Assembly: GCF_004681965.1 (NCBI RefSeq)
Contig: NZ_SMLL01000004.1
Span: 496,001-560,000, forward strand
Direction: 5' to 3'
DNA from: Ramlibacter rhizophilus
GTDB lineage: Bacteria; Pseudomonadota; Gammaproteobacteria; Burkholderiales; Burkholderiaceae_C
Length of the DNA: 64,000 bases
Part shown: in pieces, positions 19,799 to 29,186 of the stretch
Numbering within the stretch: the first letter of the stretch is position 1
How the letters are laid out: every line of letters begins with the position of its first letter
Notes under the pieces: model-generated
The model's input: only the letters and a program-made list of their open reading frames with translations
What the model was told of the DNA's origin: nothing
Databases searched by the model: none
Position numbers and translations under genes: made by a program

Positions 19799-22700
19799 TT
19801 ACGCAGAAACGATCTTCCGAATGGCAAAGCGCAGGGGCGCGCTGGCGACCCGGCTCCTGAAGAGATAGCCCAGGGGCCGGAGGAGTCGCGACTTCGAGTC
19901 CAGGAAGAACCGGTCAGGCGTGTTGCGAAGCTTGTTCCGAAGCCGCGTGCGCCTGTCGAGCTGCGCAGACGGCCGCGGGACCACGGCCGGTGTCGCCGCC
20001 GGTTTGGTGGCCGCGGGGGCGGTGGCGGTGGCGGTGGCGCCGGCCGGCAGGTAGCGCCTGTACGAAACGCGAGCGCCCTGCTTCCATTTGGATTCGGACA
20101 CGAGGTGTTCCATGGCGGCGACGGTCAGCTCCCCTTTCGCGTTGAGAAGCCGTGCGGGGTTGCTGATCACTGAAAACTCCGCCCCTGCGAACATGTTCTC
20201 GAGAATCAGTCCTTCGAAGGCCCGCACGTCGGCGGGCGCGGGGTCCTCTGCGAAGCGCAGCATGATGAAGGACGCCACCTGCGGCGACAGTTCCACCGCT
20301 TCCGAGAACTCGCCGAACATCCCGAGGTAATCCTTGACGAAGCTGATGGCGCCGGCATGGAGTCCCTCCACGAAGGCGATCCGCTCGCGCTCGTTGCTCG
20401 CGTACAGGTACTCCGGCTCCAGGGCGCCGCCCACGTCCCGGAAGCACAGGAGACTGCCTTCAGTCGAGCTCAGCAGGCTTTCGATCAAGGGAATGAACTG
20501 GTTGAAGGAGTGCTTGTACGGCGCGCGCTGGCTGTCGTACTCCTCGAGCCAGGCCTCGAAGACCTTGTCACGGAAGTAGTGCAGCACGTAGTTGTGCGTG
20601 AGCATGTAGTAGCCGTGGTAATCGACGCCGGTGAGCTGCGAAATCTTTCGCTGCATCGTTCCGGAATAGCCGATGTCCACGAACGCGCTCTTGCGGCCCG
20701 CGTCCGTCGCACCCTCCTGCTCCAGGTACCGCGTGAACGTGGCGCGTTCCTGCATTGCCTTCTCATAGATGTAGGGCTTCAGGTCCGTCACCAGCCTGAC
20801 CACGGCGCCGAGGTCTCGCGGGTAGCCGATGAAGGTGGAACCGTCGGCGCTCATGCCGTGCTCACGAAGCAGCTTGGGCGGCAGTTCGGCCACGTTCAGG
20901 CCAAACCTGGTGTTGAGGAATTTTTCGACCGTCGTCGTGCCGAAATTGAGCGTGGCGATTTCGAAGATGTCTTCTTCTTCACTGATGCCGGGCACGAGTA
21001 CGGAGCGCCGGGAGCAGTAAAGGTAGCTCGACGACGGCAGGTCCGGTATCCAGCGCTTGAATTCCTCGAAGACCTTCATGACCAGGTAGGCATCGCGAGC
21101 CAGGAAGTAGGCGTGGTCGACCTTGTGCGCCCGCAGCCGCCGGATCACCCACTGGACATAGCCCAGCACGAAGGGGCCCAGCACGCCATACCCGACGTTG
21201 AACAAGTGCCCGTCGCACAGGCTGGCGTGGTCCGCTCCGCTGGAAGGCGCGGAGAAAAACCGGTTCGCCAGCATGCCGGCCAGGATGCTGGTGTCGTAGC
21301 TGGGCTGCGCGAAAGCGTCCTTGAGAAGTTCGGCGGCACGGGTCCTGCGTAGCAGTTCGGTCGCCTTCGGGATGACGAGGGCTTCGATGCCGAAGCGACG
21401 CGCCATCTCCCCATCCGCACGGGCGTTGTCCCCCACGTGGAGGAAGCTCTTGAGTGCCGGCTGAAGCTGCCTCACCGCGGCCATGTACTTCGGATAGATG
21501 GTTCCATCCTCCTTCCTGACCCGCTCGGTGGCCGAGACGAAGAGGAGGTCGAAGTCTGCGAACCCGTTCTTCGCGAGGAGCGTGCGGATCGCGTGCTCCT
21601 CGAGGTAGATGTCGGTGATGATCGAGCGCAGCTTGCCGAGCGTGCCCGCCAGTTTCCAGGCCCGCACAAGCCCCCGTCGCGGCGCGATGAGGGCGAGTTC
21701 GGCCTTGAGTTCGAGTGCCTTGATCCGCTCCAGAAGCGGCCGGGGGAAGCTGGTGATGGACGCGAGCTGCGCGTAGATTTCATCCAGGGTGACTTCGATC
21801 CGGTGACCATGGGCTGCCCGGGCCAGGCGCTCGGCTTCCCGCCGCAGGTGGTGAAACGGGAAGTAGATGTTTCCGGTCAGCTCCCTTGCAAGCGGCTCGA
21901 TGAACTGGAACAGTTCGTGAGGCTGGACGAAGGGGCGACAGACCAGCGTGTCGAAGAGATCGAATGAAACCGCTTCGTTGAAAACGATCCTGGCATGGAC
22001 CGGGTGGGGATTCGGCGCGATGCCCCGCTTCTTGAGTTCGGTGGTCCAGGCCCGCCACTGCGAGTGGTGCTTCAGCCGCTCGAGCACATCCCGCAGCGAC
22101 CGGGGCGCGGGCAGCAGCTCGAGCCCGCGCATGCCGCTCTCATGCAGGTTCCAGAAGCTGGAGAGGAGGGCGTACAGTCCCGCGCCGTCGTGGACGTGAT
22201 CTGCCGTGGCCCAGTGGTAGCGGGTCAGGAAGAAGTGAAGCAGCGGATCCCGGCTTCGCGGCTGGTGCAGTTCGAAAACATCCGCCAGCTTCCGCAAGTC
22301 GCAGGTTGCAACGGCGTTGATGTGCGAGCTGCCGGCGGCGATCACCGGGCAGTCGAACACCAGTGCCTGGAGCGCCAGCGAGCTCGACACGGTGGCTACC
22401 GCGTCGACGTGCGCCAACAGGAACTGCGAGACGTAGGGGATCGCATTCAGTTCCTTCTTGTAGATCAGGTTCGGATGCGACCGCTTGAGCCGCTGGACCG
22501 TCAGTTCGCCGAGCGACGGCTTGTACTCACTGTGTTCCGTGACGACGACTCCCCACGTGCGCGGTGTGGCACGCAGCACCGTCTCCAGGAATTCGGCCTG
22601 CGTCTCGAACTCACTGCACAAGTTGAACGCGTAGTACCCATCCACTTGCAATGGCACGAGCAGCAGCTTGTCGAACCGGGACTGCTCCGGTTCGATGAGT

Positions 22701-23317
22701 TGCCAGGTCGGGTCATGTGGCGCAAGTTGCGAGACGAACCAGTTCCTCGCGTCGCAGAGTGCTTTCGCCTCGCTGGCCGGCAGGCACTCGGCGCGGAGGT
22801 CGGCGGCATGCCGTGCCAGCAGCGAGTTCTGGTACAGGCCGGCAGGGTCGAACATGGTCAGCCGCGGCAAGGGCATGCGGTAGCTCATGCCATACATGCT
22901 GTGAAGCACCAGGGAAGACGGGTACGCCTTGCTGATGAACGGCGCATGGGTCTCGTGCATCAGCACGACGTCGGGCTCGAAACCCGGCAAGGCGCGACGG
23001 CACAGCCGTGCGAGCCGCTCGAGGTCGTCTTCCGAGCTTGCCCCTGTCAGGAAGGCCTCGGCTGCTTTGCCGGCGTTCTTGTAGACCGCGGTGAGTTCGT
23101 CCAGATGCAGCACACCGACCTCGAACTCACGATGGCCGGTATAGCCGTCGCGCGCGATCGCTTCGCAAATGCCCTCGCCAATGAGCAGGCGGCAGTCGAG
23201 CTCCGGCGCGTGCTTCTTCAGCTGCGCGAGCTGAAAAACGGCATCTTTGAATGCGCCGAACCGGAAGTCCGGAGACAGCTCGATCCAGGGCTCGACGTAA
23301 TAGAGGATGCGATTCAT
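19799..23317 (-). CDS. 1172-residue fusion: capsule-synthesis-like domain, HAD domain and an extra C-terminal domain
   Basis: Residues about 1-430 resemble a KpsS/capsule-synthesis GT-B fold (VLMHETHAPFISKAY; LLLVPLQVDGYYAFN; VATVSSSLALQALVFDCPVI). Residues about 448-690 are a HAD domain with SFDLFDTLV (nucleophile D453), SATERVRKEDGTIYPKY (K602) and LHVGDNARADGEMARRFG (GD at 629-630). The usual second Asp at +2 is Phe, as in dehalogenase-type HADs. About 700-1080 holds a domain with YFLARDAYLVMKVFEEF and FVDIGYSGTMQRKI that often follows such HADs in polysaccharide loci. An Ala/Thr/Pro linker (about 1091-1117) leads to a basic tail. It lies between kpsD and kpsC. Base composition looks less GC-rich than its neighbours, suggesting a serotype-specific acquired gene. 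Exact activity is unknown. Confidence 0.8.
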   Translation of the reverse strand: MNRILYYVEPWIELSPDFRFGAFKDAVFQLAQLKKHAPELDCRLLIGEGICEAIARDGYTGHREFEVGVLHLDELTAVYKNAGKAAEAFLTGASSEDDLERLARLCRRALPGFEPDVVLMHETHAPFISKAYPSSLVLHSMYGMSYRMPLPRLTMFDPAGLYQNSLLARHAADLRAECLPASEAKALCDARNWFVSQLAPHDPTWQLIEPEQSRFDKLLLVPLQVDGYYAFNLCSEFETQAEFLETVLRATPRTWGVVVTEHSEYKPSLGELTVQRLKRSHPNLIYKKELNAIPYVSQFLLAHVDAVATVSSSLALQALVFDCPVIAAGSSHINAVATCDLRKLADVFELHQPRSRDPLLHFFLTRYHWATADHVHDGAGLYALLSSFWNLHESGMRGLELLPAPRSLRDVLERLKHHSQWRAWTTELKKRGIAPNPHPVHARIVFNEAVSFDLFDTLVCRPFVQPHELFQFIEPLARELTGNIYFPFHHLRREAERLARAAHGHRIEVTLDEIYAQLASITSFPRPLLERIKALELKAELALIAPRRGLVRAWKLAGTLGKLRSIITDIYLEEHAIRTLLAKNGFADFDLLFVSATERVRKEDGTIYPKYMAAVRQLQPALKSFLHVGDNARADGEMARRFGIEALVIPKATELLRRTRAAELLKDAFAQPSYDTSILAGMLANRFFSAPSSGADHASLCDGHLFNVGYGVLGPFVLGYVQWVIRRLRAHKVDHAYFLARDAYLVMKVFEEFKRWIPDLPSSSYLYCSRRSVLVPGISEEEDIFEIATLNFGTTTVEKFLNTRFGLNVAELPPKLLREHGMSADGSTFIGYPRDLGAVVRLVTDLKPYIYEKAMQERATFTRYLEQEGATDAGRKSAFVDIGYSGTMQRKISQLTGVDYHGYYMLTHNYVLHYFRDKVFEAWLEEYDSQRAPYKHSFNQFIPLIESLLSSTEGSLLCFRDVGGALEPEYLYASNERERIAFVEGLHAGAISFVKDYLGMFGEFSEAVELSPQVASFIMLRFAEDPAPADVRAFEGLILENMFAGAEFSVISNPARLLNAKGELTVAAMEHLVSESKWKQGARVSYRRYLPAGATATATAPAATKPAATPAVVPRPSAQLDRRTRLRNKLRNTPDRFFLDSKSRLLRPLGYLFRSRVASAPLRFAIRKIVSA

Positions 23318-23348
23318 TTTTGGATTCCCGTGCTGAAGCCTGCTGCCG

Positions 23349-25088
23349 TCAAAGTCCCAAAACCACCTTCGCGCTCACCGCGATCTGGTAGATGATTTGC
23401 GTCATGTCCTTCCAGAACTGCCGGTTCTTCTCGTCCACCTTCGGCAGCACCAGCACCTGGTCGCCGGCCTGCAGACGGGGCGTGAAGGACAGCAGCTTGC
23501 CGGTGTCCACCTGCTCGAAGCTGCCATCCCGCCGGGCCACGACGACGCGCGCGTTGTCCGCGTTCTGCGTGAAGCCGCCGGCGCGCTGGATGTAGTCGTT
23601 CAGGCTCAGGCCGCTCTGGAAGGCGACGGCGTTGGGAAAGAGGACTTCGCCGCCCACCAGCACCAGGTCGTCCTTGGTGGGGATGCGCAGCACGTCGCCG
23701 TTTTCCAGCAGCATGCTGGACTTGTCCTGCGTCTGCGCGATCAGCACCTGGCCCAGGGGTTCGACCTGTTTGGCGCGGTCCACCCAGGCCAGGGTGAGGT
23801 CGGCTTCCTCCTTGCGCAGGCGCGCTTCGTCGCTGCTGCCGCTGCGGGCGGTGAGGAGGGCGGTTTCCAGGCTGCGCAGGCTGGTGGTGAGCATTTCCTT
23901 CTGCCGCTGCCTGACGCTCTGGCGATACAGCTGCAGGTTCGCCACGTCCGAGCGCGGGTTGGGCTCGATGCGGTCCAGCAGTTCGCCCAGGCGGCTGCCA
24001 TAGGGCAGCACGTATTCCTGCGGGCTCTGGTGCTCGCCTTCCACGCGCACGGTGATCGTTCCGGGCTTCTTGTCGGCGGTGAATTCGATCTCGTCGCCGT
24101 CCTGCACCACCACGCTGGCGGCCTGCTGCAGGGCGTAGTACTCGGTGTTGCGCACCGTGCCGGTATTGCGCACCACGCGCACGTGCGTGGCCGAAGGCTG
24201 CGGCTTGGCCAGCTGCATGAGGTCCGCCACGCTGCGCGAGTCGCCGCTGAATTCGAAGCGCTTCGCGTTCATGGCCAGGCCGCCGACCCTCACCGTGTTC
24301 TGGCGCGGCGGCACGAAGATGACGTCGCCGCTGGCCAGTTGCAGCGCAGGCATGCGGCCTTGGAGGAGGAACTCGTACAGGTTGACGGCGGCGCGCTGCT
24401 GGCCGTTGCGCTGCACCTGCACGTCGAGGAAGCTGCCGCGGTCCGGGTCGATGCCGCCGGCCTGGTCCAGGTAGTGCAGCAGGCTGTCCATGCTGGTGCC
24501 GCTGTACAGGCCCGGCCGCGCGACGAAGCCGCTGACGAAGACGCGCACCGGCTGCGCCGCGGCCAGGCTGGCATAGCTGCTCACGTTGGCGCGGAAGACG
24601 CGGCGCACCGCCGTGTCCATCGCCGCCTGCAGCTCCTGGTTGCGCACGCCGCGCACGGGCACCGGGCCCACGTGCGGCAGGAAGACGTTGCCCTGCGGGT
24701 CCACCACGAGCTGCGCATCGAAGTCGAAGGCACCCCACAGGCGCACCTGCAGCGTGTCGCCGGTGGCGACGAGGTAGTCCGGGTTGAACTGGGTCGCGCC
24801 TTCGCGCGCGAAGGCGCCGGTGAAGAGCTGCGCGCCGAAGACGTCGGTGGTGGTGGCGGGTGCTTGGGAGGTGACCGGCGCGATGCGCGCGACCGGCTCG
24901 GGCGCGGGCGCCGCAGGCACGGCGCCACGCAGGCCGGGAAGGGCGGTCGCGGGCAACGCAGTCGGCGCAGCCGCGGCAGCGGGTGCCGTGGAGCGTGCCG
25001 CGCCGGTGGTCGGCACCACCTGCGCCACCGCCTGCAGCGACACGCTGCCGGCAAGGGCAAGAACGGAGAGGGAGGTGACGATGCGCAT
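23349..25088 (-). CDS. kpsD: Polysaccharide export periplasmic/outer-membrane protein KpsD
   Basis: The product (579 residues) has a Sec signal (about 1-22) and an Ala/Pro-rich spacer. The polysaccharide export domain starts with NPDYLVATGDTLQVRLWGAF (about 102-121). Soluble ligand-binding beta-grasp (SLBB) repeats follow (RVFVSGFVARPGLYSG; VLVGGEVLFPNAVAFQSGLS with DYIQRAGGFT). Length agrees with KpsD (about 560) rather than Wza (about 380). No lipobox cysteine is visible in the signal peptide. It carries capsule across the periplasm and outer membrane with KpsE and KpsMT. It starts 2 bases after the kpsE stop. Confidence 0.93.
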   Translation of the reverse strand: MRIVTSLSVLALAGSVSLQAVAQVVPTTGAARSTAPAAAAAPTALPATALPGLRGAVPAAPAPEPVARIAPVTSQAPATTTDVFGAQLFTGAFAREGATQFNPDYLVATGDTLQVRLWGAFDFDAQLVVDPQGNVFLPHVGPVPVRGVRNQELQAAMDTAVRRVFRANVSSYASLAAAQPVRVFVSGFVARPGLYSGTSMDSLLHYLDQAGGIDPDRGSFLDVQVQRNGQQRAAVNLYEFLLQGRMPALQLASGDVIFVPPRQNTVRVGGLAMNAKRFEFSGDSRSVADLMQLAKPQPSATHVRVVRNTGTVRNTEYYALQQAASVVVQDGDEIEFTADKKPGTITVRVEGEHQSPQEYVLPYGSRLGELLDRIEPNPRSDVANLQLYRQSVRQRQKEMLTTSLRSLETALLTARSGSSDEARLRKEEADLTLAWVDRAKQVEPLGQVLIAQTQDKSSMLLENGDVLRIPTKDDLVLVGGEVLFPNAVAFQSGLSLNDYIQRAGGFTQNADNARVVVARRDGSFEQVDTGKLLSFTPRLQAGDQVLVLPKVDEKNRQFWKDMTQIIYQIAVSAKVVLGL

Positions 25089-25090
25089 GA

Positions 25091-26200
25091 TCAGTCCTGG
25101 TGGTCACGCACGATGGCGAGCAGCAGGTGCGCGACCCCGGCCAGCATCAGGACCAGGAGCGAATACACCAGCGTGTTGTAGTAGCGGCGGGGGCGCATCG
25201 GGTACTCGGGCACCGAGGGCGCCTGCAGCACGGTGAGCTTCTTGAGCGTGCGCGTGGCCTCCACGCGGCCGCGTTCCAGGGCCACGAGCGCGGTCTTGTA
25301 GACCTCCTGCGCGAACTCGGCCTCCAGCTGCAGGCGCTGGAATTCCTCCACCGTGGCGTTGAGGGTGCGCCCCCCGGGAGCCGCGAGGCGGCCGCGTTCC
25401 TGCCGCATCTGGTTCTCGGTGGCGGCGATCTGCAGGTCCAGTTCCACCACGTTGGGCGCGCTGGCCTGCAGGTAGCCCAGGAGCGCGCGGCGGCGGGTCT
25501 GCAGCTCCGAGAGCTGGGCCTCCAGGCGCGAGACCACGGCGGCCAGGTTCTCGGTGGTGGCCAGCGGCGACACCAGTCCCTTCTTGTTCTGGAACTCCAG
25601 CACCGCCAGCCGCGTGGCCTGCACGCGCTGGCTGTGCGCCCCGACCTGCTGCTCCAGGAAGCGCACCTGCTCCTGCGCCAGGCTGTGGCCCATGCGGTTC
25701 ATGGCGGCCTCGCCCTGCTGCAGCAGGAAGGCGGCGAGGGCCTGCGCCATCTCCGGGGTGTAGGCCTGCACCTCGATGGAGAGCACGCCGGCGAACTCGT
25801 CCAGCTCGATGGCGACGCGCTGGTGGAAGTACTCCTTGAACAGCTCGATGGGTTCGTCGGCCGAGGACAGGCGCGTCCACCAGTCGCCGCCTTCGCTGTA
25901 GTGCGCCCGCAGCTTGAGGGCCGCATCGGCCTGGCGCAGCATTTCGGTGGAAAGCAGGTGGTCGCGCAGCCAGAGCTGGTCGGCGCGGTTGCCGCCGCCG
26001 CCGCCGGCGATGAGGTTGGCGAAGTCCACCGTCTGGCCCTGCGAGAGGTCCGAGCGCTGGAGCACCACGCGGGCTTCGGAGACGTAGCGGTCGGCCGCGA
26101 TGAAGAGCCAGAAGGTGGCGAGCACCGCGATGGCGAGTGCCACCAGGCCCCACAGGGGCGCGCGGCGCACGAATGACCGGAAGACGCTGCGGGCCGTCAT
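25091..26200 (-). CDS. kpsE: Capsule export inner-membrane adaptor KpsE
   Basis: KpsE (369 residues) is a polysaccharide co-polymerase-3-type protein. One membrane span lies at about 16-35 and a second at about 345-364, with a long periplasmic coiled-coil region between them (roughly 150-330). PMRPRRYYN just before the second span is the Pro-rich motif of this family. It bridges the KpsMT transporter and KpsD. Its start overlaps the kpsT stop by 4 nt (ATGA). Confidence 0.93.
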   Translation of the reverse strand: MTARSVFRSFVRRAPLWGLVALAIAVLATFWLFIAADRYVSEARVVLQRSDLSQGQTVDFANLIAGGGGGNRADQLWLRDHLLSTEMLRQADAALKLRAHYSEGGDWWTRLSSADEPIELFKEYFHQRVAIELDEFAGVLSIEVQAYTPEMAQALAAFLLQQGEAAMNRMGHSLAQEQVRFLEQQVGAHSQRVQATRLAVLEFQNKKGLVSPLATTENLAAVVSRLEAQLSELQTRRRALLGYLQASAPNVVELDLQIAATENQMRQERGRLAAPGGRTLNATVEEFQRLQLEAEFAQEVYKTALVALERGRVEATRTLKKLTVLQAPSVPEYPMRPRRYYNTLVYSLLVLMLAGVAHLLLAIVRDHQD

Positions 26201-26862
26201 GCGGGCACGCCCTGCTTGTACGCGGCCAGCGCGTCGTCGATGTTGTCGAACCAGTGGGCCTGGCCCTGGTGCAGGAAGATGCCCGCGCTGCAGAACTGCC
26301 GCAGGGTGGCGTCGCTGTGGGAAACCATGATGAGGCCGGCGCGGTGGACCAGTGCCTTGAAGGCCGCGGCTGCCTTTTTCTGGAAGGCCGCGTCCCCGGT
26401 GGAGGTCACCTCGTCGGAGATGTAGATGTCGAAGTCGAAGGCCAGCGAGAGCGCGAACTGCAGGCGCGCCTTCATGCCGCTGGAATAGGTCTTGACCGGC
26501 TCGTCGAAGGCCGCGCCTATCTGCGCGAAGTCCTGGATGTAGGCCAGCCGGTCGGCGATGTCGTTCTCGTGTCCGTGGACCCGGCAGACGAACTTGGCGT
26601 TCTGCCGCCCCGTGAGGGTGCCTTGCAGGCCGCCGCCGAAGCCCATGGGCCAGGACACGCGGCAGTTGCGCCGCACCTGCCCGCGCGTGGGCTCGTCCAC
26701 GCCGCCCATGAGGCGCAGCAGGGTGGACTTGCCGGCGCCGTTGTGGCCGATCAGGCCCACGTTGGTGTGGGGCGGAATGCGCAGGCTCACGCCGCGCAGC
26801 ACCCAGGGACCGGGCCCGTGGTCGGTCTGGTAGCGCTTGTGCACGTCGATGACCTCGATCAC
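26197..26862 (-). CDS. kpsT: Capsule ABC transporter ATP-binding subunit KpsT
   Basis: The product (221 residues) starts at a GTG that overlaps the kpsM stop (GTGA). Walker A is GHNGAGKST (39-47), the signature is TYSSGMKAR (125-133), Walker B is FDIYISDE (144-151), and the switch is VSHSD. WPMGFGGGLQGTLTGRQN is the KpsT-specific segment. Length matches KpsT (219). It powers export of the finished, lipid-linked polysaccharide through KpsM. Confidence 0.95.
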   Translation of the reverse strand: MIEVIDVHKRYQTDHGPGPWVLRGVSLRIPPHTNVGLIGHNGAGKSTLLRLMGGVDEPTRGQVRRNCRVSWPMGFGGGLQGTLTGRQNAKFVCRVHGHENDIADRLAYIQDFAQIGAAFDEPVKTYSSGMKARLQFALSLAFDFDIYISDEVTSTGDAAFQKKAAAAFKALVHRAGLIMVSHSDATLRQFCSAGIFLHQGQAHWFDNIDDALAAYKQGVPA

Positions 26863-27674
26863 TGCGCCACCAGCCTGCGCCGGTGGCGCACCTGAAGGGC
26901 CAGGCCCAGGAAGATCAGCACGAGCGCGAAGCCATAGAGATAGGCCAGGTCGGTCTCGCGCGCTGCGTGGTAGTAGTCGGACAGCCCCACGCGCACGGCC
27001 TCTACGCCATGGGCGACGGGGTTGTAGAGGATCCATTCGCGCCAGGGGTAGGGAATGGCCGCGATGGGGAAGATCACGCCGGACAGCAGGTACAGCGGCA
27101 CCAGCAGCAGGCCGATGATGTTGCCCACCTCCGGCGCGAGCTGGTTGGCCACCGAGACGCACAGCGCATAGCCCAGGCCCAGCAGCCACAGGCCCGCGAC
27201 GGCGCCGATCACGATCAGCGGCGACGCCAGCTGCATGGGCACGCCCAGGAGGGCGGCGATGCCCAGCATGGCCGCCGCGATGATGGCCATGAGCAGCGCC
27301 TCCAGCACGCAGCGCACGATCACGGTGTCCACCGGCTTGACCTGGCGGTAGGTGAACAGCGCCATGTTCGCGTCGATGGCGGCGGCGCCCTGCGAGGCCA
27401 CCCGGCGGAACAGGAAGAAGGCCAGCATGCCCGTCATCAGCCACAGGGCGGTGTCGATGCCGCCGATGTGTCGCAGCCGCAGCACCGACATCACGAACAC
27501 CATGAAGGCGATGTGCGCCGCCGGCTCCAGCACCAGCCATACGAGCGCGGCGCGCTTGCCGAACATGCGGGCGAGCGCTTCGCGCAGCAGCAGGGCGTTC
27601 CAGACCTGCCAGGTGATGCGCCAGGGCGAGCGGCCCGGCGCGCGCGGCGCCGGGAGGGAGGGGGTAGCGCTCAC
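26859..27674 (-). CDS. kpsM: Capsule ABC transporter permease KpsM
   Basis: KpsM (271 residues) is an ABC-2 type permease with six predicted membrane spans. LLLREALARMFGKRAALVWL near the N-terminus and SGVIFPIAAIPYPWREWILY near residue 198 are typical of this family. It forms the inner-membrane channel for the glycolipid together with KpsT. Both ends overlap neighbours by 4 nt, which indicates tight translational coupling. Confidence 0.95.
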   Translation of the reverse strand: MSATPSLPAPRAPGRSPWRITWQVWNALLLREALARMFGKRAALVWLVLEPAAHIAFMVFVMSVLRLRHIGGIDTALWLMTGMLAFFLFRRVASQGAAAIDANMALFTYRQVKPVDTVIVRCVLEALLMAIIAAAMLGIAALLGVPMQLASPLIVIGAVAGLWLLGLGYALCVSVANQLAPEVGNIIGLLLVPLYLLSGVIFPIAAIPYPWREWILYNPVAHGVEAVRVGLSDYYHAARETDLAYLYGFALVLIFLGLALQVRHRRRLVAQ

Positions 27675-29047
27675 CGCGGGTCCTTCGGGACCGCTGCCGC
27701 GGTGCCGCGCCGCCGCCGCGAGGGCTCCACGGGCCAGGGCAGGGGCGTATCGCGCAGCCCGTAGACGTGGCAGGGCACCTGGGTGAGGTTGCGCAACTGT
27801 TCGAGGAAGCCGGCGACGATCCGGGCCCGCGGCGCGGGGCGCTCGAACCAGAAGGAGTCCAGGTCGCCCTGGAAGGTGAGGCCGGGCTGGTTGTACAGCG
27901 CCTCGCCCATGACCTTGAGCGGACGCCTGCGTGCCAGCGCCTGCAGGCCCACCGTGCTGTTGATCACGACCACGCCCAGCGCGTTCTCCACCAGCGTGGG
28001 TGTGTGGCCCTCCACGAGGTGCACCACGCGCCCGGCGATCCTCAGCTCGCGCGCCGTGGCGCGGATCAGCGCCGCATGGCCCGGACCGCCGCGCGAGTGG
28101 GGGTGCTGCTTGAATACAAGCTGCATGTGATCGGACGCATGCCTTGCGAAGGAGTGCATGACTTCAACCACGAAGTCGGCAATGCCCGGAAAACGACTGT
28201 GCTGCGTGATCTGCGAGTCGCTTTCCAGCTGCAGCGGAACGAAGAAGTAGGAGCTGGCGCTCAGGTTCGAGGTGGTCAGGTGATCCGGGAGCGCACGCAG
28301 GTACTTCTTCGCCAGCGAACCGATCCAGTAGCTGCTGTAGTTCAGTACGGAGGTCTCGCGGTGGTGCTCGTAGTCGGGGAAAGCCTTGCGGCCGCGCCAC
28401 AGGGCGAGGTAGTGCGCGCAGGCATGCAGGGCCATCTTCTGCCAAAGCCACGTCTCGCGGCCCGCGGGTGGCAGGCTGACCGAAGGGACCGCGGCGGGAT
28501 CCCAGAAAAAACGATTGAGCGTCGTGGAAAGGCCGTTGACGCCGTCAAGCTCCATGGTCAGGTGCCCGGGGCGGAAATAGCCTTCCTCCGTCACGATCAA
28601 GGCGAGCCTGCGGCGGCCGGCGAGCTCGCGTGCCACGCGGTGATGGCTGCGGCACTGGCCGAAGAGCACGATGGTGTCGGGCTCCCAGAGGTGCAGCAGC
28701 TGCTCCAGGAAGTGCGGCCACTGTGCGGGTCCCTTGTCGAACACCACCGGCTGGACGCTGCGGCAGTCGCGCAGGTCGCCGCCGTTGAAGGCCACGCGCG
28801 CGACGTCCGTGCCGCGCTGCTTCAACCAGTCGGCCAGGCGGTCGAAAAAGGGGCCGACGGGCCCCTGCAGCAAAAGGACACGGCGCGCCTGCATGAGGCG
28901 CAGCAGGGCAGGGTTGGCGCCCACGCACTGCGGCGAAAGATCGGCCAGGAAGGCATCAGCCGCGGAGTCGTTCACGACCCCGCGCGCTGCCCTGCCGAAC
29001 ACGCCTACTTCGCTGTACACCTGAATGCCCCCGCCGACCCCGTGCAT
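27671..29047 (-). CDS. kpsS: Capsule Kdo-lipid initiating transferase KpsS
   Basis: The product (458 residues) belongs to the capsule-synthesis family. In characterised systems KpsS adds the first beta-Kdo to lysophosphatidylglycerol. Family features are RRVLLLQGPVGPFFDRLADW, FNGGD, VTEEGYFRPGHLTMELDGVN, FFVPLQLESDSQI and LVFKQHPHSRG, plus NSTVGLQAL near residue 368. Length is somewhat greater than E. coli KpsS (389), with a short N-terminal extension and an Arg-rich tail. It is the first gene of the minus-strand capsule run, and its upstream spacer must hold the main promoter. Confidence 0.92.
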   Translation of the reverse strand: MHGVGGGIQVYSEVGVFGRAARGVVNDSAADAFLADLSPQCVGANPALLRLMQARRVLLLQGPVGPFFDRLADWLKQRGTDVARVAFNGGDLRDCRSVQPVVFDKGPAQWPHFLEQLLHLWEPDTIVLFGQCRSHHRVARELAGRRRLALIVTEEGYFRPGHLTMELDGVNGLSTTLNRFFWDPAAVPSVSLPPAGRETWLWQKMALHACAHYLALWRGRKAFPDYEHHRETSVLNYSSYWIGSLAKKYLRALPDHLTTSNLSASSYFFVPLQLESDSQITQHSRFPGIADFVVEVMHSFARHASDHMQLVFKQHPHSRGGPGHAALIRATARELRIAGRVVHLVEGHTPTLVENALGVVVINSTVGLQALARRRPLKVMGEALYNQPGLTFQGDLDSFWFERPAPRARIVAGFLEQLRNLTQVPCHVYGLRDTPLPWPVEPSRRRRGTAAAVPKDPR

Positions 29048-29186
29048 GCTATTACACGAAGGTTCTCTTGTCGAGGAGCTAAATCAAACCATGCTGGGTG
29101 TACCGCTTGGTATATGAATCAGTTAGTCGTCTCTGCCTTTCGTTGAGCAGTGGGCTGCGCGAGGGACAGCCCGTTGCGCAGGCGCC
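29048..29186 (-). promoter_or_regulatory. Upstream region of the capsule operon
   Basis: This 139-bp gap is clearly AT-richer than its surroundings. On the minus strand it contains GGTTTGATTTAGC and GTGTAATAGC just before the kpsS ATG. It is the only gap over 60 bp in front of the fifteen-gene run, so the main promoter should be here. I could not assign a -35/-10 pair with acceptable spacing. Confidence 0.5.

Noticed and set aside
29100-29107. AGCGGTAC on the minus strand upstream of kpsS, similar to the RfaH ops element GGCGGTAG
   Set aside because: Only six of eight bases match, there is no surrounding JUMPstart context, and an octamer with two mismatches is expected by chance in this GC-rich DNA.
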